A DNA stretch of 62,377 bases from Erythrobacter sp. UBA1916 (GTDB lineage: Bacteria > Pseudomonadota > Alphaproteobacteria > Sphingomonadales > Sphingomonadaceae): assembly GCA_002337385.1 (NCBI GenBank), contig DDFY01000022.1, positions 1-62,377 of the forward strand, written 5' to 3'. Under the pieces are notes generated by a model. The model saw nothing but the letters and a program-made list of their open reading frames with translations, made no database searches and had not been told where the DNA came from. Positions 25,615 to 33,743 of the stretch are shown here, one piece after another (within the stretch, counting starts at the first letter, position 1; every line of letters starts with the position of its first letter). A program made the position numbers and the translations under genes.

Positions 25615-26532
25615 ATGTTGGTACGCCGTTTCACACTTGGCCTGTGCGCCGTGTCGGCTCTCGCAGTGGCGGGGCCGGCGCTGGCGCAATCGGATGTGCG
25701 CATCGCGGTTGGCACCGTGAATTCGACACAGTCCTGCCAGTACTTTCGCGAATATGAAGGCTCTTCAGCCTCGGTCTTCGCTTCGGAATACCGGCGCTTC
25801 TGGGGGTACGCCAGACGCAACGCGGCAAGTGCCAGGGTTTCGAGCTGGCGCAGCTGGGTCTGGCGCGATTGCCAGACCAACTTCGAGACCCTGCGCCATT
25901 CGCTTGCGGCCGCTCTCGCTTCGACCGGACGGATCACCGTGGGTAGCGGGGGCTACCGCCTCGACGTGACCATTTCCGACGTAAGCGAGACCCCGCCTGC
26001 ACAAAGCCGTCCAGTGCGCGGAGACACCGCCTATCACACCAGCTGGGGCACGGCGTCGGTCAACCTGAGCTACACCGTGCACGACCGGACGGGCGCGGCA
26101 ATCGATGGCGGCAACATCCGCAAACAGATCGAAATGGGGCGCACGCTCAACACCGAGAACCTCCGCATGCGCACGATGGAGCCGGGTGAGGCGGTCTACG
26201 ATCTGTTGCAGCAGGAGGCGTCGGATGCGGTCGCCAGGGCCGTGGTGTTCGATATCGACCCGATCACCGTGACGGCTGTCGATGGCCCCCGGATCGAGGT
26301 GAACTATGGCGGGCCGCTGCTGTCACTGGGCGACATCCTGCTGGTGGAGAAGAGCGAGGGAGTGGGCACCATCCGCTACCGCGTTACCTCGGCTGGAGCG
26401 GGCCGGTCGGTTGCCGAAGTGGATGGCGATAACGATACCTACGCCATCAATCCCGGCAATCAGGCGACCTTCGTCGAAGCAGATAGCGATGCGGCCAACG
26501 GCCGGCGCTATGAGCGAGTTCGGCTGCCCTAG
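25615..26532 (+). CDS. Exported protein, probable diverged paralogue of the CsgG-like neighbour
   Basis: A 305-residue protein with a signal peptide (residues 1-25, ending ALAQ). I do not recognise the family by name. Its plan parallels the gene before it: residues 90-120 (FETLRHSLAAALASTGRITV, then YRLDVTISD), residues 147-175 (ASVNLSYTVHDRTGAAIDGG) and residues 218-270 (VTAVDGPRIEVNYGGPLLSL, then GDILLVEKSEGVGTIRYRVT). The last part lines up with the neighbour's AAVQGGGTVILNFGEGAVQ-RGDYLMVYGE. Two cysteines (C41, C86) are in the N-terminal half. An AAGGGGGA ribosome binding site lies 8 bases before the ATG. It is probably co-transcribed with the upstream gene. Confidence 0.7.
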   Translation: MLVRRFTLGLCAVSALAVAGPALAQSDVRIAVGTVNSTQSCQYFREYEGSSASVFASEYRRFWGYARRNAASARVSSWRSWVWRDCQTNFETLRHSLAAALASTGRITVGSGGYRLDVTISDVSETPPAQSRPVRGDTAYHTSWGTASVNLSYTVHDRTGAAIDGGNIRKQIEMGRTLNTENLRMRTMEPGEAVYDLLQQEASDAVARAVVFDIDPITVTAVDGPRIEVNYGGPLLSLGDILLVEKSEGVGTIRYRVTSAGAGRSVAEVDGDNDTYAINPGNQATFVEADSDAANGRRYERVRLP

Positions 26533-26662
26533 AGGCGGCCGGGCGGCTGCTCTGCGACGACTGGCGTTAACTCCAACCTTACCATCCTGCGGACAACAGG
26601 CTATGCGCCTCGCGCTCGGGGCCGTTCGTTACTGATAGCGGCGGCTGATAAGGATAGAATGA

Positions 26663-27820
26663 ATGTCGGTGGCAGCGATTACGTCAGGCGAAGGCGCAAA
26701 TGCGCATGAACGGTTGGGCCGTCCGGTCCTCTCGGTCATTTCGCCCAGCTACAACGAGCGCGACAACATGCGCGCCTTCACCGATGCGTTGTCGAGTGCG
26801 CTCAAGGGGATCGAGTGGGAGCTGATCGTCGTTGATGACGACAGCCCCGACGGGACCTACGAGGAGGTGCTGAAAATCGCCGCGATCAACCCGCGTGTGC
26901 GCTGCATCCGCCGGGTTGGCCGCAAGGGCCTGTCGTCTGCCGTGGTCGAGGGCATCCTTGCCTCCTCCGCGCCGGTGGTCGCCGTTATCGACGCCGACAT
27001 GCAGCATGACGAGACCGTCTTGCCGCAGATGCTCGCGAAGATCGATGACGGCGCCGACCTCGTGGTGGGCACGCGCTATGCCGAGGGTGGCTCCACCGGA
27101 ACCTGGGGCGAGGGGCGGGTGCGGATGAGCGAGCTGGCCACGAAAATGAGCCAGCTGCTGATCGGCGATGCCACCTCCGACCCGATGAGCGGGTTCTTCA
27201 TGGCGCGCCGCGATCTGGTGAATAACCACGTCTACGATCTGTCGCAGCAGGGGTATAAAATCCTGCTCGACCTGATCGCTTCTGCGCCGCCCGCGACCCG
27301 GATCGAGGAGGTGCCCTATACCTTCCGCGAGCGCACCGAGGGCGAGAGCAAGCTCACCATGATGGTGCTGGCCGAGTTCCTGTTCCTGCTGATCGAGAAG
27401 CTGACCAACGGCCTTATCCCGCCGCGCTTCGTGCTGTTTGCGATCGTGGGCTTCCTCGGGCTTGCCGTGCATCTTTCGGTGCTCAACCTGATGGGCACGG
27501 TGCAGACGACCTTCATCGTTGCGCAGACCGTGGCGACCTTCGTGGCCATGGTGTTCAACTTCGTGCTCAACAACCAGTTCACCTTCCGCGACAAGCGGCT
27601 GACCGGCGCCCGGATGATCGTTGGGCTGGTGGTGTTCGTCATCGTCTGCTCGGTCGGCGCGATTGCAAACCTGAGCGTTGCGAACTTTGCGCAGCAGGAG
27701 TTTGGCAACTGGAACGTGGCGGGCGTGCTCGGCGCGCTGATGGGCTCGGTCTTCAACTTCGGCGTCTCCTCGACGCTGGTATGGAACCGGCGCAAGAAGA
27801 AGCGGCGCGTCTCGGCTTGA
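26663..27820 (+). CDS. GT2 glycosyltransferase fused to a GtrA-like membrane domain
   Basis: A 385-residue fusion. Residues 22-240 form a DPM1-like GT-A domain: VLSVISPSYNERDNM, the nucleotide site VVDDDSPDGTYEEV, the metal motif DADMQHDE and DPMSGFFMARRDLV. Such enzymes transfer a sugar from a nucleotide donor to a polyprenyl phosphate. Residues 250-385 form a GtrA-type unit of four membrane helices (RFVLFAIVGFLGLAVHL, FVAMVFNFVLNNQFTFRDKR, and two more), ending in a basic tail RRKKKRR. GtrA proteins are thought to flip or position polyprenyl sugars. The gene lies 130 bases after the exported pair; a functional link is possible but not shown. Confidence 0.9.
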   Translation: MSVAAITSGEGANAHERLGRPVLSVISPSYNERDNMRAFTDALSSALKGIEWELIVVDDDSPDGTYEEVLKIAAINPRVRCIRRVGRKGLSSAVVEGILASSAPVVAVIDADMQHDETVLPQMLAKIDDGADLVVGTRYAEGGSTGTWGEGRVRMSELATKMSQLLIGDATSDPMSGFFMARRDLVNNHVYDLSQQGYKILLDLIASAPPATRIEEVPYTFRERTEGESKLTMMVLAEFLFLLIEKLTNGLIPPRFVLFAIVGFLGLAVHLSVLNLMGTVQTTFIVAQTVATFVAMVFNFVLNNQFTFRDKRLTGARMIVGLVVFVIVCSVGAIANLSVANFAQQEFGNWNVAGVLGALMGSVFNFGVSSTLVWNRRKKKRRVSA

Positions 27821-27827
27821 TCGCTGT

Positions 27828-29582
27828 TTAGTCGATCCGTTCGAACGGGATCTCGGCGCTGTTCTGGAAGAGCGTGACGCCGGTGATGGTGTCTCCATCG
27901 CCGGTGAATACCAGCCGCGCGTCGACCACCTTCAAGAAGAACTCGCGGGGCCCCGAGGCAAAGATCGGAAAGGTCGGCTGCGAGGTCAGCTGGGCGAACA
28001 GCTGGCCGCCCTCGCGCGTCACTTCCAGCCGCGCGTTGTTGGCCATGCGATAGGTCCCCACCAGCGGCGCGAGCGCCTCTGGTGGCAGCGCGATCTCCTG
28101 CCGCTCAGGCATGGGGCCGGGGGCGGGCGGGATTGCTGCCTCAACCGCGCGCGGAGTGCCGATCAGGGCGTGATAGGTAAGATCGGTGGCAGAAGGCTCA
28201 GCGGCGGAATTGGTGAGGCCCACCACGGCCCGCCCGCTTGCTGGCTGCATGGCGAGAAAGCTGCGGAAGCCCCCCGTGCCCCCGCCGTGGTTGAGCACCT
28301 CGCCGCCAGGTGCAGGCAGGATCATCCAGCCGAGCGCGGTCTGGTTGTCGCTGCCGACCTGATCGGTCCGGTCGGACAGCGTCAGCGCCATGGCTTCGGC
28401 AATCGGCGAGGCAGGGTTCATCGCCGCTTCGGCGAAGGTCAGCAGATCGCTCGCGGTTGAGCGCAAGGCACCGGCACCTGCGAGAACGGACAGGTTCCAC
28501 GGCTTTGTCTGCCGCAGATATTCGTCGTGCGGCACGGCGAAGCGCGCCTGCATGTCGGGGTTCAACGTGATAGCCGTCTCGCTCATGCCGAGCGGATCGA
28601 GAATGCGCTCCCTCACAAGGCTCGCATAGTCGGTCCCCGCCGCGCGGGCGAGAGCATAGCCAAGCAGGCCCACGCCGAGGTTCGAATACTCGTAGTGCGA
28701 GCCAATCTCGCGCGGCAGCTCGTAGGTCGCGAGGAAGTCGAGCAGCATGGCTTCGCTATAGTCGGCATAGGGATCGGCCGGGTCAGTAAAGGGCATGTTG
28801 TCGGGCAAGCGCGGCAGGCCGGAGGTTTGCAGGGAAAGTTGGCGCAGGGTGATTTCCTTGCCGCTCGCATCACGCGGCATGTGAGCGCCTTCGGGCAGGT
28901 ATTTCTCGACCGGATCGTCAAGCGCAACTTCGCCTTGCAACGTCATGTCGGCCAGCAGCAGCGCGGTGAACAGCTTGGTGATCGAGCCGATCTCGAACAC
29001 CGTATCACCATCGAAGGCCGGGCCACCCTTTGGGCCAGCGGCGACGATCCGGCGCGCTCCGTTCTCGCTGATGCCGAGCACGAAGCCGGCACCCGGACGA
29101 TCGGCAATGCGGCGGGCCAGCATCGGCGCCAGCACATCGTTAGCCGGCACTTGCCAGTCAGAGGGCAGGGGCGTGGCTTGCGGCCGCGCCGATCGATCGA
29201 TCCGGTTCAGCGCTAGCGGCCAGCTTTGCCCGCTCTGGGTGAAGGAGCCCTCCCACCCATCCGCTTCGGCTGACCATGTACTGGCATAGCTTGCCCCGGC
29301 GGCGGGAAGTTCGAATGCAAGCGAGGTCTCGTCGGCCGCGATTGCCGCGAGCGGGACGCCGAAGCTGTTCTGGTCAGGGCTGTCGAGCGTCCCGGCAAGC
29401 GCGCCATCGGCCTCGCGCACGATCTCCACCACGATGCGCAGCGATAGCGTGGGCGAGATGGCGAGGGTGCCTTCCCACAGCCCCTCGGCGCGGTTCGGTG
29501 TTTGGGCCGAGGCCGCCGGTCCGACCGCGAACAGCGCAGCAGCGCAAAGCGATGCGATCCAGCGGAAGACGGATTTGATCAT
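27828..29582 (-). CDS. Exported serine hydrolase, beta-lactamase/class C PBP family
   Basis: A 584-residue protein with a signal peptide (residues 1-27, VGPAASAQ). Residues 28-130 form a small beta-rich N-domain. The penicillin-binding-like fold follows: SxxK is S200-ITK203 in FEIGSITKLFTALLLADM, the second motif is Y299-S-N in HYEYSNLGVGLLGYAL, and the HxG-type third motif is in LNHGGGTGGFRSFL. The last 100 residues form a lipocalin-like or DUF3471-like tail. This family covers esterases, D-aminopeptidases and PBP4*-like enzymes, so a beta-lactamase role should not be assumed. The ATG at 29582 starts the signal peptide. It converges on the GT2-GtrA gene. Confidence 0.88.
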   Translation of the reverse strand: MIKSVFRWIASLCAAALFAVGPAASAQTPNRAEGLWEGTLAISPTLSLRIVVEIVREADGALAGTLDSPDQNSFGVPLAAIAADETSLAFELPAAGASYASTWSAEADGWEGSFTQSGQSWPLALNRIDRSARPQATPLPSDWQVPANDVLAPMLARRIADRPGAGFVLGISENGARRIVAAGPKGGPAFDGDTVFEIGSITKLFTALLLADMTLQGEVALDDPVEKYLPEGAHMPRDASGKEITLRQLSLQTSGLPRLPDNMPFTDPADPYADYSEAMLLDFLATYELPREIGSHYEYSNLGVGLLGYALARAAGTDYASLVRERILDPLGMSETAITLNPDMQARFAVPHDEYLRQTKPWNLSVLAGAGALRSTASDLLTFAEAAMNPASPIAEAMALTLSDRTDQVGSDNQTALGWMILPAPGGEVLNHGGGTGGFRSFLAMQPASGRAVVGLTNSAAEPSATDLTYHALIGTPRAVEAAIPPAPGPMPERQEIALPPEALAPLVGTYRMANNARLEVTREGGQLFAQLTSQPTFPIFASGPREFFLKVVDARLVFTGDGDTITGVTLFQNSAEIPFERID

Positions 29583-29688
29583 GGCGGTCGTTGGCTCCTC
29601 TTGCGTGCTTGCCGGCATAACACGCGCCTTGCACAGCGTCAGGGCTGCATGCCATGCCTGCGCGCAAATACACCTTGGGAGAGATACG

Positions 29689-30597
29689 ATGGGAGGCCCG
29701 GCACAAGCCGATATCGAACGCGGAGCGCGCGAAGTTCAGGCGCGGATGCGCTATGTCGATCCGGGGGACTTCGTGACTCGCCGCTATGTCAGCCAGGGGC
29801 GCGAACTCAACACCGGCACCTATTCCGACCACGACGTGATCATCCGCGACGCCATGCCGATCCGTGACCATTTCACGCTCGACACCCACGGCTTCATGCT
29901 CGCCGATGCACCGAGCGCGGTGGCAGACTTCCATGACAAGGCCGCTGTCGATGCGGTGTATGAGCGCGAGGTGGAGCACTACGTCAAGGCGCTGACGGGG
30001 GCAGACAAGGTGGTTGCGCGTGGATGGATGCTGCGCACCAGCGCCGATCTGACCGCCCATGCCGCGCAGAAGGTCGCCGGTTATCAGCACTCGGGCGGAA
30101 TTCAGCCGCCCGCTGGCGAAGCCCACGTCGACATCAACACCCCTACCGCGCAGAGGATGGCGCAGAACACCTACGCCGAGCACTTCCCCGATGGACCGGG
30201 CTACAAGCGTTTTCTCATCAGCAGTTTCTGGCGGACCTTTTCGCCTCCGCCGCAGGACGTGCCGCTGGCGCTGTGTGACGGGCGCACCAGCTTCGGCGGT
30301 GAGGAGAAATCGAACCGCCTGTTCATTGTCGACGAGTTTCCCACCGGGGACGATCTGACGAAGCCCGTCGACGGGGAAGAGGCCATGCTGGCGGCGACGA
30401 TCTTCTCGCACCACCCGGAGCATCGCTGGTGGTACTTTTCGAACATGACGCGCGATCAGGCGCTGCTGTTCAAGTTCCACGATTCGGACCACTCGCGCAC
30501 CTGGCGGTGCCCACATTCGGCCTTTTATGATGCGTCGGCAAAGGCTCCCAATATCCGCGAAAGCATTGAGTGCCGTAGCGTGGCATTCTTCGAATAG
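29689..30597 (+). CDS. CmcJ/NvfI-like oxygenase family protein
   Basis: A 302-residue cytosolic protein. The pattern matches the CmcJ/NvfI/AsaB family as I remember it: VNTGTYSDHDVIIRDAM-like opening (here ELNTGTYSDHDVIIRDAMPI), then HVDINTPTAQRMAQ, ISSFWRTFSPPPQDVPLALCDGRT, the WWYFSNMTRDQALLFKFHDS block and a final WRCPHSAFYD. HxD in AHVDIN and the later HDSD and CPHSAF residues could bind Fe(II). Family members include oxygenases of cephamycin and fungal meroterpenoid pathways. No biosynthetic cluster surrounds it, so the substrate is unknown. The ATG at 29689 follows GGGAGAG. Confidence 0.78.
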   Translation: MGGPAQADIERGAREVQARMRYVDPGDFVTRRYVSQGRELNTGTYSDHDVIIRDAMPIRDHFTLDTHGFMLADAPSAVADFHDKAAVDAVYEREVEHYVKALTGADKVVARGWMLRTSADLTAHAAQKVAGYQHSGGIQPPAGEAHVDINTPTAQRMAQNTYAEHFPDGPGYKRFLISSFWRTFSPPPQDVPLALCDGRTSFGGEEKSNRLFIVDEFPTGDDLTKPVDGEEAMLAATIFSHHPEHRWWYFSNMTRDQALLFKFHDSDHSRTWRCPHSAFYDASAKAPNIRESIECRSVAFFE

Positions 30598-30707
30598 GCT
30601 CGCGCATCGCGCGGCCTGCGGCCCTTTTTCACGACCATATCGCAAGGGGGGAAACCGCTGCGTACTTCACTTGGCGTTCAGGACGCTCTTGGCTATAGCG
30701 CCAAGCC

Positions 30708-31520
30708 ATGATCACTCGCTCTGTATCGCGCCCTGTGTTGCGCAAGGCCCTGCTGGCCGCCCTGCTGTCGTCGGCCACGCTGCTTTCTGCCTGTGCCTCC
30801 ACTGGCGGCAACCAGGGGGACACCGCCTATGTCGCGCGCGATGTCGAATCGCTTTATCGTGCAGCGAAAGAGCGGCTTGACCGCGGCGACCTCAAGCTCG
30901 CCGCCGGGCTGTTTGACGAGGTGGAGCGGCAGCACCCCTATTCGCCCTGGGCTCGCCGTGCCCAGTTGATGAGCGCCTTCGCCTACTATGCTGACCGCGA
31001 TTACACCAAGGCCATCGCCTCGGCGCAGCGGTTCCTCTCGATCCATCCGGGCAACCGCGATGCGCCCTATGCCTACTATCTGATGGGCATGAGCTATTAC
31101 GAGCAGATCAGCGATGTGGAGCGCGATCAGGCGATCACCCGCCAGGCGCTCGCTGCGCTGACCGAGGTGGTGCGTCGCTATCCGCGCAGCCCCTATGCTG
31201 CCGACGCTCGCCTCAAGATCGATCTTGCGAACGATCACCTCGCGGGCAAGGAAATGGAGATCGGCCGGTTTTACGAGCGGTCGGGCCTGTGGCTCGCGGC
31301 GCAATTGCGCTTCCGCAACGTGACCGAGAAGTACCAGACCACCAGCCACACGCCCGAGGCCTTGTTCCGCCTCACCGAAACGGCGCTGGCGCTGGGCATT
31401 CCGGAAGAGGCGCAGCGCTATTCTGCCGTGCTCGGGGCGAACTACCCCGGCAGCGAGTGGTACGAACGCGCTTATGACCTGATGCAGAAGTACGAACCTG
31501 CGCGAGTCAGCGGCGGCTAG
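30708..31520 (+). CDS. bamD: Outer membrane assembly lipoprotein BamD
   Basis: BamD is the essential TPR lipoprotein of the BAM complex that inserts beta-barrel proteins into the outer membrane. The 270-residue precursor has a lipobox LLSACAS with lipidation at C29, then the family core: LYRAAKERLDRGDLKLAAGL, FDEVERQHPYSPWARRAQLM, DYTKAIASAQRFLSIHPGN and YAYYLMGMSYYEQISDVERD. Five TPR-like repeats and the length fit. recN starts 40 bases later. Confidence 0.96.
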   Translation: MITRSVSRPVLRKALLAALLSSATLLSACASTGGNQGDTAYVARDVESLYRAAKERLDRGDLKLAAGLFDEVERQHPYSPWARRAQLMSAFAYYADRDYTKAIASAQRFLSIHPGNRDAPYAYYLMGMSYYEQISDVERDQAITRQALAALTEVVRRYPRSPYAADARLKIDLANDHLAGKEMEIGRFYERSGLWLAAQLRFRNVTEKYQTTSHTPEALFRLTETALALGIPEEAQRYSAVLGANYPGSEWYERAYDLMQKYEPARVSGG

Positions 31521-31560
31521 GATTGCGGCGGGCCGCGCTGCCCGATAAGGCTTGGCGCTC

Positions 31561-33228
31561 ATGCTGACCTCGCTCGCCATTCGCAACATTGTCCTGATCG
31601 AGGCGCTGGACCTGTCGTTCGGCGCAGGCCTCGGCGTGCTCACCGGTGAGACCGGGGCGGGCAAGTCGATCCTGCTTGATGCACTAGGCTTGGTGCTTGG
31701 TAACCGGGCTGAAACCGCGCTGGTGCGCGCCGGCGAGAGTGACGCTAGCGTAACCGCCAGTTTCGAATTTGCCGCACTGCCCGAAGCCGTTGCCGAGGCG
31801 CTGGCCGATGCCGAGATTGACGTGGAGCCCGGCGAACCGCTGATGATTCGTCGCAAGGTGCGTGCCGATGGCGGCTCGAAGGCCTTTGTGAATGACCAGC
31901 CCGCTTCGGTGGCACTGCTGCGGGCGCTGGCCCCGGCTCTGGTGGAGCTGCACGGCCAGCACGACGATCGCGGCCTCGTGAACCCGCGCGGCCATCGCAT
32001 GTTGCTTGATCGCTATGCGGGCAGCGACAGCGTGGGTGTTGCCGAGGCGTGGAACACATGGCGCGCGGCGGAAGAGGCCTTGGCGCAGGCGCGCGAGGCC
32101 CATGCTGCGCTGGTAGCCGAGCAGGATCTGCTGCTCGCACACCTTGCCGAACTCACCGAAATCGCACCTGAGGGCGACGAGGAGGCTGAACTCGCCGGTG
32201 CCCGCGCCGACATGCAGAAGGGCGAGAAGCTGGCGGGCGACCTCGAAACGCTGCGCTTGCTATGGGACGGATCGGATTCGGCGCTTGCCCAGATGCGCAG
32301 CGCCGCGCGCCGGCTCGACCGGATCGCCGAAGAACACCCGCTGCTGGCCGAGGCACTCGCCGCGCTTGATCGCGCGGTGATCGAGGCAGGCGAGGCGGAG
32401 GAGAAGCTGGAGAGCGCAGCCGATGCGCTCGCCTTCGAGCCTGCTGAGCTGGATCGGATCGAGCGCCGCCTGTTCGAGCTGCGCGCGCTGGCTCGCAAGC
32501 ACGATTGCCAGGTCGATGACCTGCCCGCGAAAATGCAGACCCTGCGCGAACAGCTCGACGGTATCGAACTGGCCGGATCGCGCGAGGCCGAGCTGGTGAA
32601 GGCGGCTGAACAGGCAGGCGAGGTCTATCGCGCCCGCGCCGAGGCGCTGCATGCGACCCGCGTGGCCGCTGCCATGCGGCTCGATGAAGCGGTGGCGAGC
32701 GAACTTGCGCCATTGAAGCTTGATGCCGCGCGCTTCCGCACCGCTGTCACCACGCTGGACGAGGAGCGCTGGGGCCCGCACGGGATCGACAGCGTCGAGT
32801 TCCTTATCGCCACCAACCCCGGCGCCGACTTCGCGCCGCTTGCCAAGATCGCCAGCGGCGGCGAGCTGTCGCGCTTCATCCTCGCGCTGAAAGTGGCGCT
32901 GGCGGAGCAGGGCGGGGCGGCGACGGTCATCTTCGACGAGATCGATCGCGGCGTGGGCGGGGCGGTCGCCTCGGCCATTGGCGAACGATTGTCGCGGCTG
33001 GCGGGGGCGGACGGACAGCTGCTCGCGGTCACGCACTCGCCGCAGGTCGCGGCGCGCGGGCGCACGCACTATATGATTGCCAAGTCGAGCGAGGGCACGG
33101 TCACGCGGACCTCGGTCGTGCGGCTTGATGCCGATGGGCGGCAGGAAGAGATTGCACGGATGCTTTCGGGCGCGGAAATCACCACCGAGGCCCGCGCGCA
33201 GGCGAACCGGTTGCTGGAGGGAATATGA
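31561..33228 (+). CDS. recN: DNA repair protein RecN
   Basis: RecN is an SMC-like ATPase that acts early in double-strand break repair. The 555-residue protein has Walker A GETGAGKSILLDAL near the N-terminus, the ABC signature LAKIASGGELSRFILALK, Walker B ATVIFDEIDRGVGG and the HSPQVAARG switch region. The middle (about 160-400) is a charged coiled coil rich in Ala/Glu. The ATG at 31561 gives the normal MLTSLAIRNIVLIE start. Its stop overlaps the next start in an ATGA. Confidence 0.97.
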   Translation: MLTSLAIRNIVLIEALDLSFGAGLGVLTGETGAGKSILLDALGLVLGNRAETALVRAGESDASVTASFEFAALPEAVAEALADAEIDVEPGEPLMIRRKVRADGGSKAFVNDQPASVALLRALAPALVELHGQHDDRGLVNPRGHRMLLDRYAGSDSVGVAEAWNTWRAAEEALAQAREAHAALVAEQDLLLAHLAELTEIAPEGDEEAELAGARADMQKGEKLAGDLETLRLLWDGSDSALAQMRSAARRLDRIAEEHPLLAEALAALDRAVIEAGEAEEKLESAADALAFEPAELDRIERRLFELRALARKHDCQVDDLPAKMQTLREQLDGIELAGSREAELVKAAEQAGEVYRARAEALHATRVAAAMRLDEAVASELAPLKLDAARFRTAVTTLDEERWGPHGIDSVEFLIATNPGADFAPLAKIASGGELSRFILALKVALAEQGGAATVIFDEIDRGVGGAVASAIGERLSRLAGADGQLLAVTHSPQVAARGRTHYMIAKSSEGTVTRTSVVRLDADGRQEEIARMLSGAEITTEARAQANRLLEGI

Positions 33229-33743
33229 TGCGCGGAATTCTGAGTATTGCGGGCGGATTGGCGCTCTCGGGTTGCGTAGCCGTGCCGGGGGGTGACGATA
33301 GTCTGCCCGACCCGTTGCCCCAGCTTTCGCAGCAGCAAGACACCCCGCAGCTGGCGCTGCTCGACTTTGCACTGACCTCCTATTTCGCAGCCGTGCCCAC
33401 GCCCACGATCACGACCTGTGTTGCGGCCAACGACGGACGCTCACCCGAGGCGCTCGATGCCGAGGGCGAGACCGCGCTGATGGAGCGCCACCCCCGGCTC
33501 GCCCCGTTCACGCGCTGCGTCATGCGCGAGGGCAACTGGATCGATGTCGAAGCCGAAGAAGGCGCGCCCAATGAAGCCGTGGTGGTGGAACTGGCGAACT
33601 TCACCTGCGCCGACGAATTCAGCTGCACTGGCTGGGCGCGTATCGTGCGCGGGATCGATGGCATGGAAACGCGCCGCTACGGCATGGAGTGGGGCGCTAA
33701 CGGCTGGGTGATTGTTCCGGCACCGGTGCGGATTGCGCAGTGA
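33225..33743 (+). CDS. Small putative lipoprotein between recN and ligA
   Basis: A 172-residue protein of unknown function. It has a short signal peptide with lipobox LALSGC (C17), so it is probably a lipoprotein. The mature part is acidic and has four further cysteines: TTCVAAN, FTRCVMRE, NFTCADE and FSCTGW, about residues 66, 101, 127 and 132, possibly two disulfides. Its start overlaps the recN stop (ATGA) and its stop overlaps the ligA GTG start. Both overlaps suggest translational coupling of an envelope protein with two DNA repair genes. Confidence 0.75.
   Translation: MMRGILSIAGGLALSGCVAVPGGDDSLPDPLPQLSQQQDTPQLALLDFALTSYFAAVPTPTITTCVAANDGRSPEALDAEGETALMERHPRLAPFTRCVMREGNWIDVEAEEGAPNEAVVVELANFTCADEFSCTGWARIVRGIDGMETRRYGMEWGANGWVIVPAPVRIAQ

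Noticed and set aside
27828..29582. Class C beta-lactamase for the serine hydrolase
   Set aside because: SxxK, YxN and HxG motifs are shared by esterases and D-aminopeptidases; the size (584 residues) and extra domains do not match AmpC, so no lactamase function is claimed.
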